A stretch of 64,000 bases of DNA, from assembly GCF_011386835.1 (NCBI RefSeq), contig NC_088791.1:52595498-52659497 (forward strand), given 5' to 3'. Under the pieces are notes generated by a model. That model was not told the DNA's origin and did no database searches. It was given only the letters and a program-made list of their open reading frames with translations. The DNA is from Chrysemys picta bellii (lineage: Eukaryota > Chordata > Testudines > Emydidae). Shown piece after piece: positions 33,200 through 46,044 of this stretch. The position numbers and the translations under genes are program-made. Each line of letters opens with the position of its first letter. Position 1 is the first letter of the stretch.

Positions 33200-34010
33200 G
33201 ACATTTGACATAGGTTTAATCAGGCTGCAACTTTATTAGATGTTTGGTACTACCTGGCAGATAAAAGTGTAGAGTGCAGGTAACCCCATGTTTATTCCAT
33301 AATTCCCCAGGGGGCTTTTACCACCTCCCCCTCTTTTTCCATCCAGGTCCCTCCAGCAAATCCACTACTGGGATCTTACCATCCATTCTAACCCCCTTGT
33401 AGGAGGGTTAAGGTGGGCTATAGGAAGGGTGGGGGTTGGCTCTCTGACATACCAATCATAGGAGTCCCCAACTGCCCCCCGTTCGTTCTTTTAATGATCA
33501 TTCCAAGCCATTTATCCCGTCACTGTATCACTTTCCTATGGAGTACCTGCATTGGACCCCCACCCTACACATAAATAATGAGTTGTGACATATGGCTACC
33601 AGGCATACCAGGCATGAACAGAGCTATTCCTGAACCTACTGGGGGGGAGATAAAAAGCCCCCGACTCCACCCAAGCCAATCTGGCGGTAAGGGAAAAATT
33701 CCTTTCCAGACCCCCTAAAAAAAGGGCGGCCAGTGCAATGCCCACAGCAGGTCTTGACCAAACCTGGTATTTCACCACCTAAACGGGAGGGAGGGTGGTT
33801 GCTGCTTCAGCCTGCTCCATGTAAAAGGAAGGCTTTTAAACCCTGCATTCCAAGGGGATGAGTCAGTGACCACACTGACCCTTCTGCCACAGTTTTCATC
33901 TCCCCACCCAGCCATAAAGCACTGTTGCCTTCATTTGGCCAGCCAGCCAAATACACCCTCAGCCCCCCTGCTTAAAGGTGCAGGGAAGTCCTTCATTTTT
34001 AACTTTGCAC
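33200..34010 (-). repeat. Unclassified dispersed repeat (possible LINE 3'UTR)
   Basis: A moderately GC-rich block with internal pieces such as (minus strand) ggtctggaaaggaatttttc, a phrase I associate with CR1-like 3' untranslated tails in turtles and birds. No coding potential and no clear ends. Confidence 0.3.
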
Positions 34011-34083
34011 AATAAAAAGGAGGACTTTTGTTATACTTTTTCTGAGGAAAAACCAACTATTAATGAGACTGAGAAATGTAGTA

Positions 34084-34458
34084 TTAGTGTATGTCTACAC
34101 TGCAAAGAAAATCCTCCAGCACTGAGTCTCAGAGCCCAAATCAATTGACTCGGGCTCATGAGGCGCAGATTGCAGGACTAAAAATAGTAATGTAGCACCG
34201 AATCTCAGAGCTTAGGTCAATTGACTTGGGTTGCGGGGCTAAAAATAGTAGTGTAGGTGTTCCCACTTGGGCTCGAACTCGGGGTCTGAGAAACAAACAG
34301 ACACACACACACACACATGCCATGAGGTTTCAAAGCCTGGGCTCGAGCTCAAGTGGGAACACCTACGCTACTATTTTTAGCCCCGCAACCCAAGTCAATT
34401 GACCTAAGCACTGAGATTTGGTGCTGCATGTTTTCTTTGCAGTTTAGACATATCCTTA
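34084..34458. mobile_element. Palindromic MITE, Harbinger-like (369 bp, TSD TTA)
   Basis: The element spans 34087-34455 with TTA on both sides. The arms are inverted copies over more than 100 bases: GTATGTCTACACTGCAAAG at the left and ctttgcagtttagacatat at the right, then cacttgggctcgaactcggg against gcctgggctcgagctcaagtg, with taaaaatagtagtgtaggtg mirrored at 34,361-34,383. A (CA)n tract sits at the centre (34,299-34,317). The terminal GTCTACACT matches the 17.9-kb MITE. It contains no ORF. Confidence 0.8.
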
Positions 34459-34459
34459 G

Positions 34460-37100
34460 AGACTGTGCACGAAGCCTGTAGCAATGAAGTCCAATGGAGC
34501 TTTGCCATTGACTTTAATAGGTTTGGGATCAAGTCCTTTGGGAAGTGAGGCCAACTTGTCCATATTTTTACGCTGCCTGATGTCTTTTCTCTATTTCATA
34601 TCTTCTGTCCAAATAGCTTTTGTTATGGGGAAAATTAAATTTGTCAATTTAGGATTAAGTTCCCAACTTACTAGAAATCTCATTAGAAGAGCCGAACTCA
34701 GGATTTCTACCATTCAGGAATGGTACTAATATCAGAACTCAAATACTAGCCTTCATTTGGCCTCAAATCTGAAGCCTGAGCTCTAGCCTAAACCTAATCC
34801 AGATCCAAGTATTCTGGCTTTATCCAAATAATCATAATGCCTTGATCCAATGATCGCTTCACTTCCCAGTTTATATATTAGGAATCAAAACTTACTTAAA
34901 TTCCAGACCAGAGTTTTCATGTTCCCATTCACTAGTTCTACTTTTTTCCCCACCACCCTAGATGGCTGGAATTATATGTTTGGACAATCAGGAATCTTAC
35001 TGTACATAATTTATTAGCCTTCGAAAAGGTCAGTAACACTCAGATTTTTGTGTCAGATAGGGTAATTCATGGACGTAACCAGTTGATTTAATCTAAAGAA
35101 AGCATATTAACACTACACACCCTAAGTTCCGGCAAATTTGAACCACACAGAACTGAATCAGAACAAATGCCAAAAGAATGCATAAGCCATGAGTAGCAAT
35201 AATAATAGTCCTGTTGCCAAACATTCCTCTTCTCCCTCCCCAATGGATGTGTAGCTTTGAATACTTAATATAAGGGCCTGATCCAACTCCCATTGACGTC
35301 AATGGGAGTCTTTCCATTTGCTTTGATCAGACTAGGGATTCAATGCTAGAAATTCAGTTTGAGGTGACATTTCATCTGTACAGTTATACCATTGTTCTAA
35401 AGGAACACAGGAGTATACTTTGGCTGTAAATAGTTTTGTTTTTTCATCAGGAGAGGGTTAGAGTTTAGACCAGCAGTCACAGGAGATATTGCCATTTTTT
35501 TAAACTGCGGACAACGGTCACCATTATGGATTATAATCACAATCAACAAAAGAGAAAAAACCCTAGTGTGAGGTGTGTGTTTAATTCCATTTTTAAATTT
35601 TACTTTCTTTCCTGCTAGTATGTTTAAACAATCAGAACATTGTTTTTATTTTAGTATTTGATTTATTTATTCTTATTTCAATATATTCACAGACTATTAA
35701 CAAGCATGAAGTATATTGTCTGTAAACTAAACAAAAATTCAAATACATTTTTACAGAAGTAACTCTAATGCTTATTATTAGCATTAATATATTATAGTTT
35801 TTTTTTTCATTCTAAGCAACTTGGTTATGAAGAATAAAGTGCATTATATTTCTGAATGAAAATATTTTAGAGATGGGCTCAAACCAAAATTTCCCCAGAC
35901 TTTGAAGGCTGAGGGGGTTTTCAGAATCCAAACTCTTAACATCCTTTAATGTCCCAATGTCATGAGATCTCGCAAAGTCCTGATTGATGCAGTGACACCC
36001 AGTTCACCAAATATCATTGTACTGTGTCTCCAGATGCTGGCATCCTAGTGAGGGGCAGAATTAAGGGTGTATGAATGTGCTGTAGGGTAAGTGCTATCTT
36101 AACTTTGCACTTCCTGGTTTTCTTATATTTTAACACCCAACAAGGGATATGCTATGGGACCTAAAATGAGCATTTCCTGGCTGATTAACATTTGAGTTTA
36201 TGGTGTCTAGGTCTCATATTCTGGAAGGCTAAAGGGAGCATTGGTGATGGCAGCAACCTTAACTCCATCTTAACAAAATATTTTTTGTAAGTGAATAAGT
36301 AATACAAGTCACTTTTTGGTTGCTAACTTGAACAACATATCAAGTATAAAATAATGTGACATGTTGTTGTCTGAAAACTATTTCTGACATGGCTTTAGGA
36401 TCCAGTCATAAATTATTTATAAGATATCATTTTAGATTATTTACAAAAAGTTCTGAGTGTCTTCTTGTTTTGATATTTTTAAGCCTCCTAAAGAGTTGCT
36501 GCTAAATATGGGCGTTAATTTTGCCTTGACTCTAAGTAACAAATCACAAATGATATTCATCATATTGAATGAACTTTTATTGTGTAGCAGCCATAAATTC
36601 AGTAGAACAACTAAGGCAAGGCTTGATGTACTGTAGATTTCAGATATAGGGTCTGATTCGCTGGTGCTCTGTACCTTGAATAGATCCTTATACCAAATCA
36701 GAGTGGTAGCATTTTACACGCACATTGCACTAATGTAAATGACTGCGTGAGATACAAAGTATTGGGGATAAGTCCTGTAACCAGTTGTTTGTTTGTTTGT
36801 TTACTTTTATCCTAGTTTTGAGGAAAACCTTGACTTTTTTAGAGAAGGGCTCTGCTTATATCTAATAGGTTCATGTGTTTCAACAAGTTACTTTAAGCTT
36901 TTCATTAATAAGTAGTTTCTGACGATGAAGGTGTTGGTTGTAATTCTGTAGTTTAGGCTGCACAGAGCATCTCACTTATGTGTATTTTATCATAAAGAGC
37001 TAGCTAGGATAAATTGATTTTTTAACAGAAATTGAATATGTTTTATAATGTCAGCTTTTTAAAAAATGAGTTAGAGTTTTGGGTTTTTTTGTGAGAATGA
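34460..37100. other. Mostly unassigned; palindromic repeat fragment at 35,274-35,335
   Basis: 35,276-35,333 (cctgatccaactcccattgacgtcaatgggag...) is a fragment of the same amniote palindromic repeat class as 9.4 kb. 36,640-36,765 reads like another diverged piece. No gene. Confidence 0.35.
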
Positions 37101-38700
37101 TCAACATATGTTTACACATTTTAGGCACAAGGAATATAGTTATTTTCTGCTCTGGATACTTGTTGCTATAATAAAGGCCCCGGTATTCCCTGATTCTGTG
37201 GCTGCAGAATTCAACCCTTGCCATCGGCATGTGTTCCTGAATCTCAACTTAAAAAAAAGTATCTTTTACAGCTGAGGCCGCCGACCTTGAAAATATGATC
37301 TGACGATAAACAGATGAGTGAGATACCTGCCTGGGTCTACAGAGAGTTGGAAACAGTAAGCTTTGTAGATGTGCCCTGCCATATTAATCTCAGTCAAGGC
37401 CCTGTATATTCTATAATTCTGTGGTCATAGAGTTTAGTATTTTTCCAGGATGCCACAGGATCACCATTTGGCTGCAACCAGATACTGGGCATTTTGTTTT
37501 CTGACTCACTGCTCTACCTGGACCCAGCTGCAATGGCATCTTGTTCTCCAGCTTTCCCCACAAAGGGGAGTTAATTGGTTTACAGTGGATGTTCCCTGCA
37601 CTGTTCAATAGAGCCAGCCAGCCAAGGATCAGGGAGCCAGAGCTGGAGTCCAGCTCTACCAGGGAGTGGGGAAAGCTAGAAGTGTAGGCTGGTGATCTGT
37701 GCTGCCTAGGGAACAATGTAGCAGCCAAGGCCTAGGAAGCCTGGAAGATGAGCCACTGAGGCTACTCTCTCGCTGCCTTTAGCAGAGGAGGAGCTGGACA
37801 GCAGGGAATGAAAAAAATCCAAAATGTATGTGTAATAGGATGGGGGATGGGAGGCTGCCCATTTCCATTCCCTCCTTCCTTCTGTTTTCCACTTAGCCAC
37901 TGGCTGAGCAAAGGGGTGTGTGTGGAGCCAGCTGATTGGCTGCTGAGTGCCCCCTTGCTTATTTAAGCTAGCCCTGGCTTTTCAAAAAGCCTCTTTCTCT
38001 CTGCTTAGCTGCCCTGCCCTCCCTCCCCTTAGAAGTAGATTAAGAGCTCTACTGCTTATGATGCTACATTTCTGAACAGTCTCCTGTTTTTAGGGAAAGG
38101 GAAGGAATTTTTCCCCTGAGGCTAAATTGGTATGTGATCTGGTGGGGTTTTTCTCCTTCCTCACAGCCCCTTGGAGGCACAGTTCGGTAGAAATGATACG
38201 ATTCAAGGTTCATATAATGCAGTTAAAATTACTGACTTGTTGCAACTTGGGGCCCATGTGCTGTGTGGGCAAAGGCTAAAAGGGCCAGCTCTCAGAGGTA
38301 AATGAGACTTGAGATAGTACAGTTAGACTTTGTACTCACAGAAGGAAAGTAGCCTGAAGTCTTTGCAGATGAGGTTCCCCCATCACTCTACCCCACCCCT
38401 TATTTGAGGGGCAGAAAGGGAAAAGTTTTAACAACAGAGCTGAATCTGTAAGGAGGTTCTACCCTGAGTTATTGTTTAGTTTCTTATTAAAGCCCTATAA
38501 CTCTCAATGGAACAAATTAAAAGCCTGGTACGTGAGAGCAGGCTGAGGACAGTGTGGTGCCCCTCCCCAAGATATAATTAATAAAGTTTGCTGCCATTTA
38601 AACCAATCCCATGCGTTTGTCATTAGTTTGCCTGCTTGTCCTGGTCAACAGCTACCTGTCACCTTCTTTCCTGGCACACTTGTGGGAAGGAGGTTCTAAG
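37100..38700 (+). other. Repeat-like block with LTR-type promoter and poly(A) elements
   Basis: Two related 40-base pieces (ggccccggtattccctgatt at 37,177 and ggccctgtatattctataatt at 37,399) suggest old duplicated repeat sequence. 37,930-38,650 has CCAAT-like and TATA-like (cttatttaagc, about 37,957) elements and AATAAA at 38,580-38,585, in the order expected of an LTR. No TG/CA ends with a target duplication were found. Confidence 0.25.
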
Positions 38701-39159
38701 CTGGGCTGCTAGGACAACATCACAGGATCAGTGGTTCAGGGAGTGGAGCTATGGTGACTGGGAAGTATAGCGACAAAAACATGCTGAGAAATAATCACTG
38801 TCAAAAATGATTCTTGACAAACTATATGTCATTGAGCAGTAGTTGTGTGGGGATCGGAAGGGATGGGAATGAAACTATTTGATAGTAGTGGAAGAAATTA
38901 AGGTCGGTGCAGAATTTGGTAGTTGTTGCAATGGACTTTTAGGGATTGTTATTAGAGAATTTAGGGGTGGTTATTGCTCAGTTTGATCCTCTTGTGCTGT
39001 GCTCTCCTCTTCAGAGCTTGATCCCCCTACCTGAAATCCTAGGACTAGTCAGAGGTGTGTCCAAATGCAGTTGGCACCTGCCAAATTTCCATTCTGTATT
39101 GGGAGCTGCAACAGGGACAATAGATTTTCTCCATCTTCAGAAAGTCACCAAAGTTAAAA

Positions 39160-39450
39160 TAAAAGTTCAAGCAACTCTGAACTCCCATCCAAAATTTTGA
39201 TTATATCTACGTCTTACTTAATTCCAGCTCCCCTCAGATTCTTGCCCATGGCCTGGTTTTCCTGCAGTTCTTGTAAGAAACACATTTTCTTCTATCAAAA
39301 GATACATGCTTAACCTTTTCAAATTCTTTATTTAAAATGGCATGATTTTGACTCACAGTATGTAGTTCCTCCTCAAAGGTTAAAACTATATCCTCAAGTC
39401 TGGAAACATAGGGTGTGTATGCCTCCAGTTCTTCTTCTTTCTTCAAGTGT
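39160..39450 (-). pseudogene. Coiled-coil coding fragment with a frameshift
   Basis: On the minus strand from 39,446 the frame reads KKEEELEAYTPYVSRLEDI, then VLTFEEELHTVSQNHAILN and KEFEKVKHVSFD, a regular heptad-like coiled coil. Near 39,290 the pattern continues better in another frame (FLQELQENQAMGKNLRG) until a TAA near 39,210, so one indel has occurred. No introns are visible in this short span. It could be a piece of a processed pseudogene or a decayed exon of a centrosomal or cytoskeletal coiled-coil protein; I cannot name the parent gene. No poly(A) tail or target duplication was seen. Confidence 0.35.
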
Positions 39451-39559
39451 ATTAATGGTGTATAACATCATCTGGTGTGAGACTTCTGAAGAAAAGGCTA
39501 CTTCTCATTCACCTCTGGCTGACTGTGATTTCTTACAGATTGGAGACTGAAAATACAGC

Positions 39560-41020
39560 AGGAGAATGCTGTTATACTGAAGCACAGGGAACTTACTGCT
39601 ATTTGCTATACAGAAGCTTTGGTGGCTAGTTTGCCTTTTCAGGGATCTTCCTACAATAACCCAACAGAAAAAGCACAAAATGTCACTGTGAAAAGAAGAC
39701 AGTATAGTTTTTACCAAGGACCAAATATCCTAAGCAAAGATGTTTAGTAGCTGAGGAACAGGAGCTCCCTAGAAATAGTTCTGCACACCTCCATTAGTAA
39801 AGTAGCAGTTTCAGCTGCAGTCTTTCCCCCCTTACCTTAAGAATAGCTGATATGATTCTATGATTCTTAAGAGCAAACTAGGAGATCTGTGTTCTATTAT
39901 TGATGGTCTCAGAAAATCTTGATTTTGATATGTGGATCATCTACTTTATTTGTCAGACTCTCAAGATCCCTGAAACATAATAAAACTTCACAGTGAATGT
40001 ACAGGAGAACCTAGATGTTTTTTCTAGAGTAGAATAATGAAAATTTGTCTTATCATGTGATCTATGCATCTCATTATTTCTGTCTCCTCAGCTAATTTCT
40101 CAGATGCTAGTAGAACTCCAGGCATTGCAGAAATAGTGATGGATAAGCAGCCTGTTGTTGATCTAAAATGTGATTTCAAGCCCCAAAATATTAAGATACA
40201 AAATAACTCCTGAGTTTTACAGCTGCCAGAGGCAAGTTCATATTGAATAGATTTGTGTTACTTAATAAGTCAAACATTTAAAATTCAGTTGGATTTAGTT
40301 GATATTTTGACAAGAAGTGGAAGAGGTCTATGTAATGATTTACAGTATAGCTGCATCAGGAAGCACTGATATTTGGGTCTTTCAACTTTCAAATGTGCTA
40401 ATCCTTTCCCCATGTAAATAACTCAAGAGCACAATTTCTCAAATATGTGTAAATACTGAGAAATTCAGTGATTTAAGAGGTTAACAAATTAAGGTCCAGT
40501 TAGCTCAGAACCAGAATGTAATTGATTTATTTTATCTTGCTTAACTGTAAGAATGTGTTTAAGTGCTTTGCTGAATAGAGATGAGATTATTCATATGCTT
40601 CAAGTTAAGCACATGCTGAAGGCTTTGCTGAAGTGGGGCTTAATTGCACAAGTGTGATTACAATAAAATATTTATTAATTATGCAAATAACCTAATTCAT
40701 TAATCTTCCATTGCAAAAAGATAGACACCTCTCTGTGTGTGGATTAAAAGCAGAACTTAATATCTCAGTGAGAAAAACATAGTTTTTTAGGACAAGGTGG
40801 TAGATTAAATGCAATTATAATGTATGGAGAAGGAGGGAGATATCCATATTACGTATTTATGTAGAGCATGTCTCTCAGTTTACCTGCCTGGTGTTATTCC
40901 ATCTGACTCCACAGTATTAAAGCAAAGAAGGTAGTTAGGGAGAACAAGCAGGAAATGAAATAGACAGAGATAAGATACCTTCAGAATGAATAGGAAGGGT
41001 CTTTTAGAGAACAATGGGGG
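39560..41020. other. No feature seen
   Basis: AT-rich, chance ORFs only. tatgattctatgattctt near 39,850 could be a relict CR1-type tail. Confidence 0.3.
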
Positions 41021-41024
41021 ACTG

Positions 41025-41630
41025 TTAATCAGGAAATGCTTACCTACCCAGCTCTAGCCAAGTTAACACATTTATTTTCCCAAGGTCAGAGCTTAAGATC
41101 AAAGGGACACTAAACCATTTAAACCCTCCTACCTATTTCAGAAGAGAGCATCAGCTGTTGGAGGTGAGACTGACAGAGACTCACTGCCAGAATACAACAG
41201 CACAGATTTTCTCCTAGCCCAGATGTAAGGTGTCTGGGCTCAGTGGGATTTGCCAAAAACTTTAAGCAATGGGTAAGGTTTAGATAAGATACAGGCATAT
41301 AGGCTTTTGTTGTTTTATCCATCTTCACTGTCTATTATTTACCTTTGGGTGAATAAACAAGAGGTTTGTTTTGATAAAACTGTTTTGAATCACTTTAATC
41401 AGCCAATGGCACAGGCTCCTGAGAGAAATTTCCTTGCAGATACCAAAAACAGTTGGCCCTATCATGTTTACATGATTCAGAAACAGGGGTCTGTAACTAA
41501 CCAAGAGTGGCTGGACCATGGTGTACCACCCTTGAGCGGTGAAGGAAGCTGAGCATGTCATCTCAGGGGTGCACTTGAGAGGGCCTGCAAAGGGGTCTAA
41601 AACTCACACTGTAACTCTGACACTATACAT
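41025..41630 (+). other. Possible LTR-like segment
   Basis: A slightly GC-richer block with a AATAAA-containing stretch (tgaataaacaagaggtttg, about 41,350) and an 81-codon ORF (41307-41552) that overlaps an equally long one on the other strand. It may be a solo LTR, but no target duplication was found. Confidence 0.2.
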
Positions 41631-42104
41631 ATATTTCTCATTTATAATTGGAAATATTTTATTACTGCCATGACTGATGAAATAGAAAAGATGGTTATAT
41701 AAAGTTTAAGATTTTATATGGATATGAAATGAATAAATATGATAGTCTGTGCCCTTAAACACTACATAGTAAAATATCAAGGGAATGCAATATCCTTCCT
41801 TCTCAGCCTTCACTGATAGAATATGTGGATATGTAAAATGTTAGGGCACCATCAGGTGATACTAATTCTCCAGATAATGTAGTACCTGAACACTGGCTCT
41901 GTCTGGAGTTGAGCCAGGGATGAATTTGGCCCCCTGTATTTCTAGTCAAGAACATACTTGAATTATTCGTATGCCAAATGTGACTCCCATGCTCAACAAG
42001 CATAGAAAGCTGCCTTAGCACCTCAGTCTGGCTGGACACTACTTTCATACAGTGGGGCTCAAATCCTGAGAGAGGAGACTGCCTCTTCACCAGTCCCTTT
42101 GCTA

Positions 42105-42508
42105 CCTCCCACCAGAGGTGAAAGTAAGCTGGTACAGCCGTGCCGGACTGGACCGGCTTCTCCGGCGGTGATTTAAAGGGCCCAGGTCTCCGCCCCCTGC
42201 GGGGAGCCCTGGGCCCTTTAAATCGCCTCCAGGTAGCAGCGGCAGGGCTCCCCGCAGCAGCCGGAGCCCCGGGCCCTTTAATTCACCAGTGAGCCCTGGG
42301 GTTCCCAGCTGCCTCTGCAGCTGGTAGTTCTGGAGTGATATAAAGGCCCTGGGGCTCCCAGCCACAGCCGGAGCCCCAGGGCCTTTAAATCTTTAAAGGC
42401 CCCGCCTCTTCCTGTTGAGGCCATGCCTCTTCTGGTTGAGGCCACACCCTGCTTAGGACTCTGGCGTACCGGTAAGTCCTTTAAGTTACTTTCACCCCTG
42501 CCTCCCAC
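42105..42508. mobile_element. hAT MITE (388 bp, TSD CCTCCCAC)
   Basis: The element spans 42113-42500, with ends CAGAGGTGAAAGTAA and TTACTTTCACCCCTG, the C-A-G-x-G-G-T-G type TIR of hAT elements. It is flanked by perfect 8-bp duplications CCTCCCAC. The inside is GC-rich and built of repeated motifs (gggccctttaaa, ggagccccgggcc, ccccagggcctttaaa) in both orientations, so it can fold extensively. No transposase. The minus ORFs at 42102-42508 are readings of this element. Confidence 0.9.
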
Positions 42509-42509
42509 T

Positions 42510-45500
42510 AGATCTCTGTGTGAGAGGAGGGTCTTTCTTGCTGAATGACAGCTGGAAAGGACACAAGAAAGTTAATTTCTTCTGCGCCCTACCCTGCACC
42601 TAATCATCCTTCAAGGTATTTAAACACTCTTTTGGGCTGTCTATTTTATCTATGGGGGGCGGAATCAAATATCTATTAAGCATATTTATATGTTTCTCCC
42701 TGTAAATCTTGCAGCTCAGTGAGAGTATATATAGACTGCAAATGGTTTTGATAGAATATACCATTTTCAATAAGCTGTGGGCATCTTCACACAGAGACCT
42801 ATATCGAAAGTCTTTTACAATTTTAATAACATACCATGCAGCTATCTAATGATAATTTGATATCCTAGCTACCCATCGAATATCTGCTCCCTATCGCTTT
42901 TCAACAGCATGTTTTTCTGTAAGCCAGACTGCTTTTGTATGTCATTATGTAAGAAAATATAAACAAGCCTCACAGTAGGGCTTTTTGAAAGATTTAATTA
43001 AGTGGAATGGTCTACTGAGTGGTTTTTTTTCCTGCCGAGTACGAGAAAATCAAAATGATTCTGATAAAAATACCCAGAGACATGTCAGTCTAAAAACATG
43101 AACTTACATAGTATGAAAGAACTGGGAAAACTATGAGTGTGATTACAGATCTGTTTGCTGCAACCTACAAATGTGTTCTTTTGAAAATTTTAAAACAATT
43201 CACCTACCTTTTCAAAATCTCCTTTCTTACCAGGCAAAAGCTGTAGTATCCTAAACATGCTTTTCCAACTTGTTTTAACAAGGATAAAATGTCTATTATC
43301 ACACCCAGTTTTTATTAACACATGTCTTCTTGAACTAGCTTCTCATACCAGAGGAAACAAATTATGGTGTCATTGGTCATGCTGTCATATGTATAGTTGG
43401 TAACACTATTGTATTGCACTAGTGCTTAGAAATCCCAGTCAATATCAGAGGGCGTAATCAGGGAATAGTAATTCTCAGAACAGATTTTTCTATTTAAATA
43501 TATCTAGGAGGTTGAAAGTTTCTTCAGATGTGAACCTAGCTAGCATCATCTGTCTCTTTGTCACTTCAGGGTTAGATTGCTGAACAGTATAATTTACAGT
43601 GGTTGTCAGTTAACTTCCAGGCAGAATGTAAGGTAGTGAAACAAGCTAAATGGCGTGGGATCTATCTACTTAGAGACTTTCTCTCTCCCAGTGCCAGATA
43701 CTACCACAGTTATCATCAGTGGAAACATTCAAGTTGGAACCTCGGAGTATAAAACAGAGGAAGCTACATGCAGGATGCTGTCCACTAAGGGTTCCTTAAC
43801 ATTGAAATCCACTCGTCTCCTTGGTCCTAAATAGTCATAATTTGTTGCCATTCAGGGTATGTTGTAAGGCCATCTACTTTCCTGGGCTTTGCGGGGCAGA
43901 TAGTGGAAACAGAGGGAATGGGCTGCTGATTTGTTTTTTAATTATGGGTGAAGATTAAGGGATGATGCTTACTGGGATGCTTTATTTTATTGTTTAATTT
44001 TGAGCTTTTGATAAGTCCCATCTTGTTTTAAAAATAAAAATAAATAAATGTACTCTATATGGGGGCTATATTTTGAATTCATGCAGAAAGCAAAGCTAGT
44101 GCGCAATTCTACAGCTTGTATCTTGGTGGGAGCATTTTAACAGGGGTGCTCTATGATCTGCACTGTCTGCGGGTTGCTTTTGGATGGAGTTTAAGATGTA
44201 AAGTTTGCCCAGTAAAGCCATAAATGGCTTGAGAATTGCCTAACTAAAAGATTGTCTGTCTTCCTGTGTTAGGGATGTTGATTACCAAAGGCACTTGAGC
44301 AATACCACTCTCAGTTAAACAAGTGAGGGGCATTCTTGTGAGAATCTGTTTTCTTTGGCGTTTCCCCCCTTTGATATAAACTAGCCAGTACCTCTTGACC
44401 TTGAGGGCATGTAGCAAAGCCTATTTATTCTCTTCAGCTTTTGATCAAGTTAAGGAATTCTGAGTGTGATGAGTGGTGAATACATTGTTTGTTTGTTTTT
44501 GTTTTGCTTGCTTATTGTTGGGTGTGGGTGAAGGTGCTAGACTTGTAAAACATAAGACTAGTGTGTTTAAATATTGAGAAGATCACCTAGAGACTAGTAT
44601 GCGTACCCTTTAAACTTTTCTCTTCTGAATTTAAATAAAAAAGAATATAGGCATCAATATTAAAAATAACTTCCTGGAATGGTGCTGTAGGACATCTCCT
44701 GTTAGCCACTCAGGCACTGGAAAATATGCATACTAACTAATGTGTGTGTGCGGGGGCGGGAGGGGGCAGAATATTATTAATAGGGCATAAGGTCTGAGCC
44801 TGGGTATATAAGGTCCAGACCTCAGTTTTCTGTCAGAGGGTTCCTGGACAGGAAAATAACTCTTTTCTCAATAGTGAATAGTGACCCTGAAATAGAACTC
44901 CCCCCTCTACTTTTTAAAAACTCAATGAAAACCTGATTTGTATTTTAACCAATTTACTCAGCTCAGCAATGCTAGCAACACTCACACTAATGACTGGTTT
45001 TCTAAGAGCCAAACTCTGCCTGACACTTGTGTGAGTTCATAATGGAAGCAGAGGATGTAAGGAGCCACTCCCATATTGTATACTCTTGAATATGGGCCAG
45101 ACAGAATGACAGTTTATGGACTCTAAGGAGTATGGGAACAACTCTATCTATATTCCCTGGGGAGCACCCAACATTACAAATGGAGGTGAAGCCATGGTCC
45201 TATATCCTGCCTGCCTCATGTGCCAAGTACCAGCCAGCAGGGGGGAATAGGCCCTTCCTATAAAGGAGTGATGCAATGGGTGCATGGCAGCTTTTGGGTG
45301 CCCAGGAGCTCTAAAACCTGTTTTTCCAGTGTTCTCTGGGGACAGCAGGATTCCACACTGGCCCTTACTATGTCATGCCTAAATTAGTGACATGCAGCAG
45401 AACAAATATCAACTTCATGTGTAATGTGTAATGTACAGTATTTCCAACCGGGGTGTTCAGTCAAGGCAGACAATGTTATAGAATCAGCAGCAATGTAATC

Positions 45501-45960
45501 AGGTGGAAAATGTCACTTATACTGACACTCTCAGAAGGTACTGGTGCAAAGTATGCTTGACTGGAATTCACACAGAAGTTTCAAAATTTGTATGTATTTC
45601 TGAATAATTAATATATACAGACTTGGGATGTATCTGCTACATTCTATTTGAAGATAATAAATGTGTTGTAATGACAATTTCCTGCCACTTAAATTGCCAG
45701 TTCTTTACATTATTGAAATACATATATACTAGTGCTTTTTAATCTGGGCTGTTTCATGAAGGCTATTAAGAAGTTCAGTTCTTCTATTGAGTAACATGAC
45801 ATAGTGACAGCCCTATTTAGGCTTAGAGTTTTGATGCATCAGTCAGTGAAATACTAAACAGCTCTAAACTATTAAATGATAATTTTTTTGGTATATGCAG
45901 CAAGCTGTGCACTAAAGCAAATTCTGTCTTAAATTTTGCAACTCTTTGGGCTAAAAATCT
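42510..45960. other. No gene seen in 3.4 kb
   Basis: AT-rich sequence without ORFs above 60 codons and without recognisable element ends. Confidence 0.4.
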
Positions 45961-45967
45961 TTAAAAT

Positions 45968-46041
45968 AAATAGTAGAATGGTTTATAAATCTTTCTGTAG
46001 GCCTAAATAGTAGAATGGTTTATAAATCTTTCTGTAGGCCT
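45968..46041. repeat. Perfect 37-bp tandem duplication
   Basis: Two head-to-tail copies (45968-46004 and 46005-46041) starting aaatagtagaatggtttata are identical, so the duplication is recent. Confidence 0.9.
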
Positions 46042-46044
46042 ATC

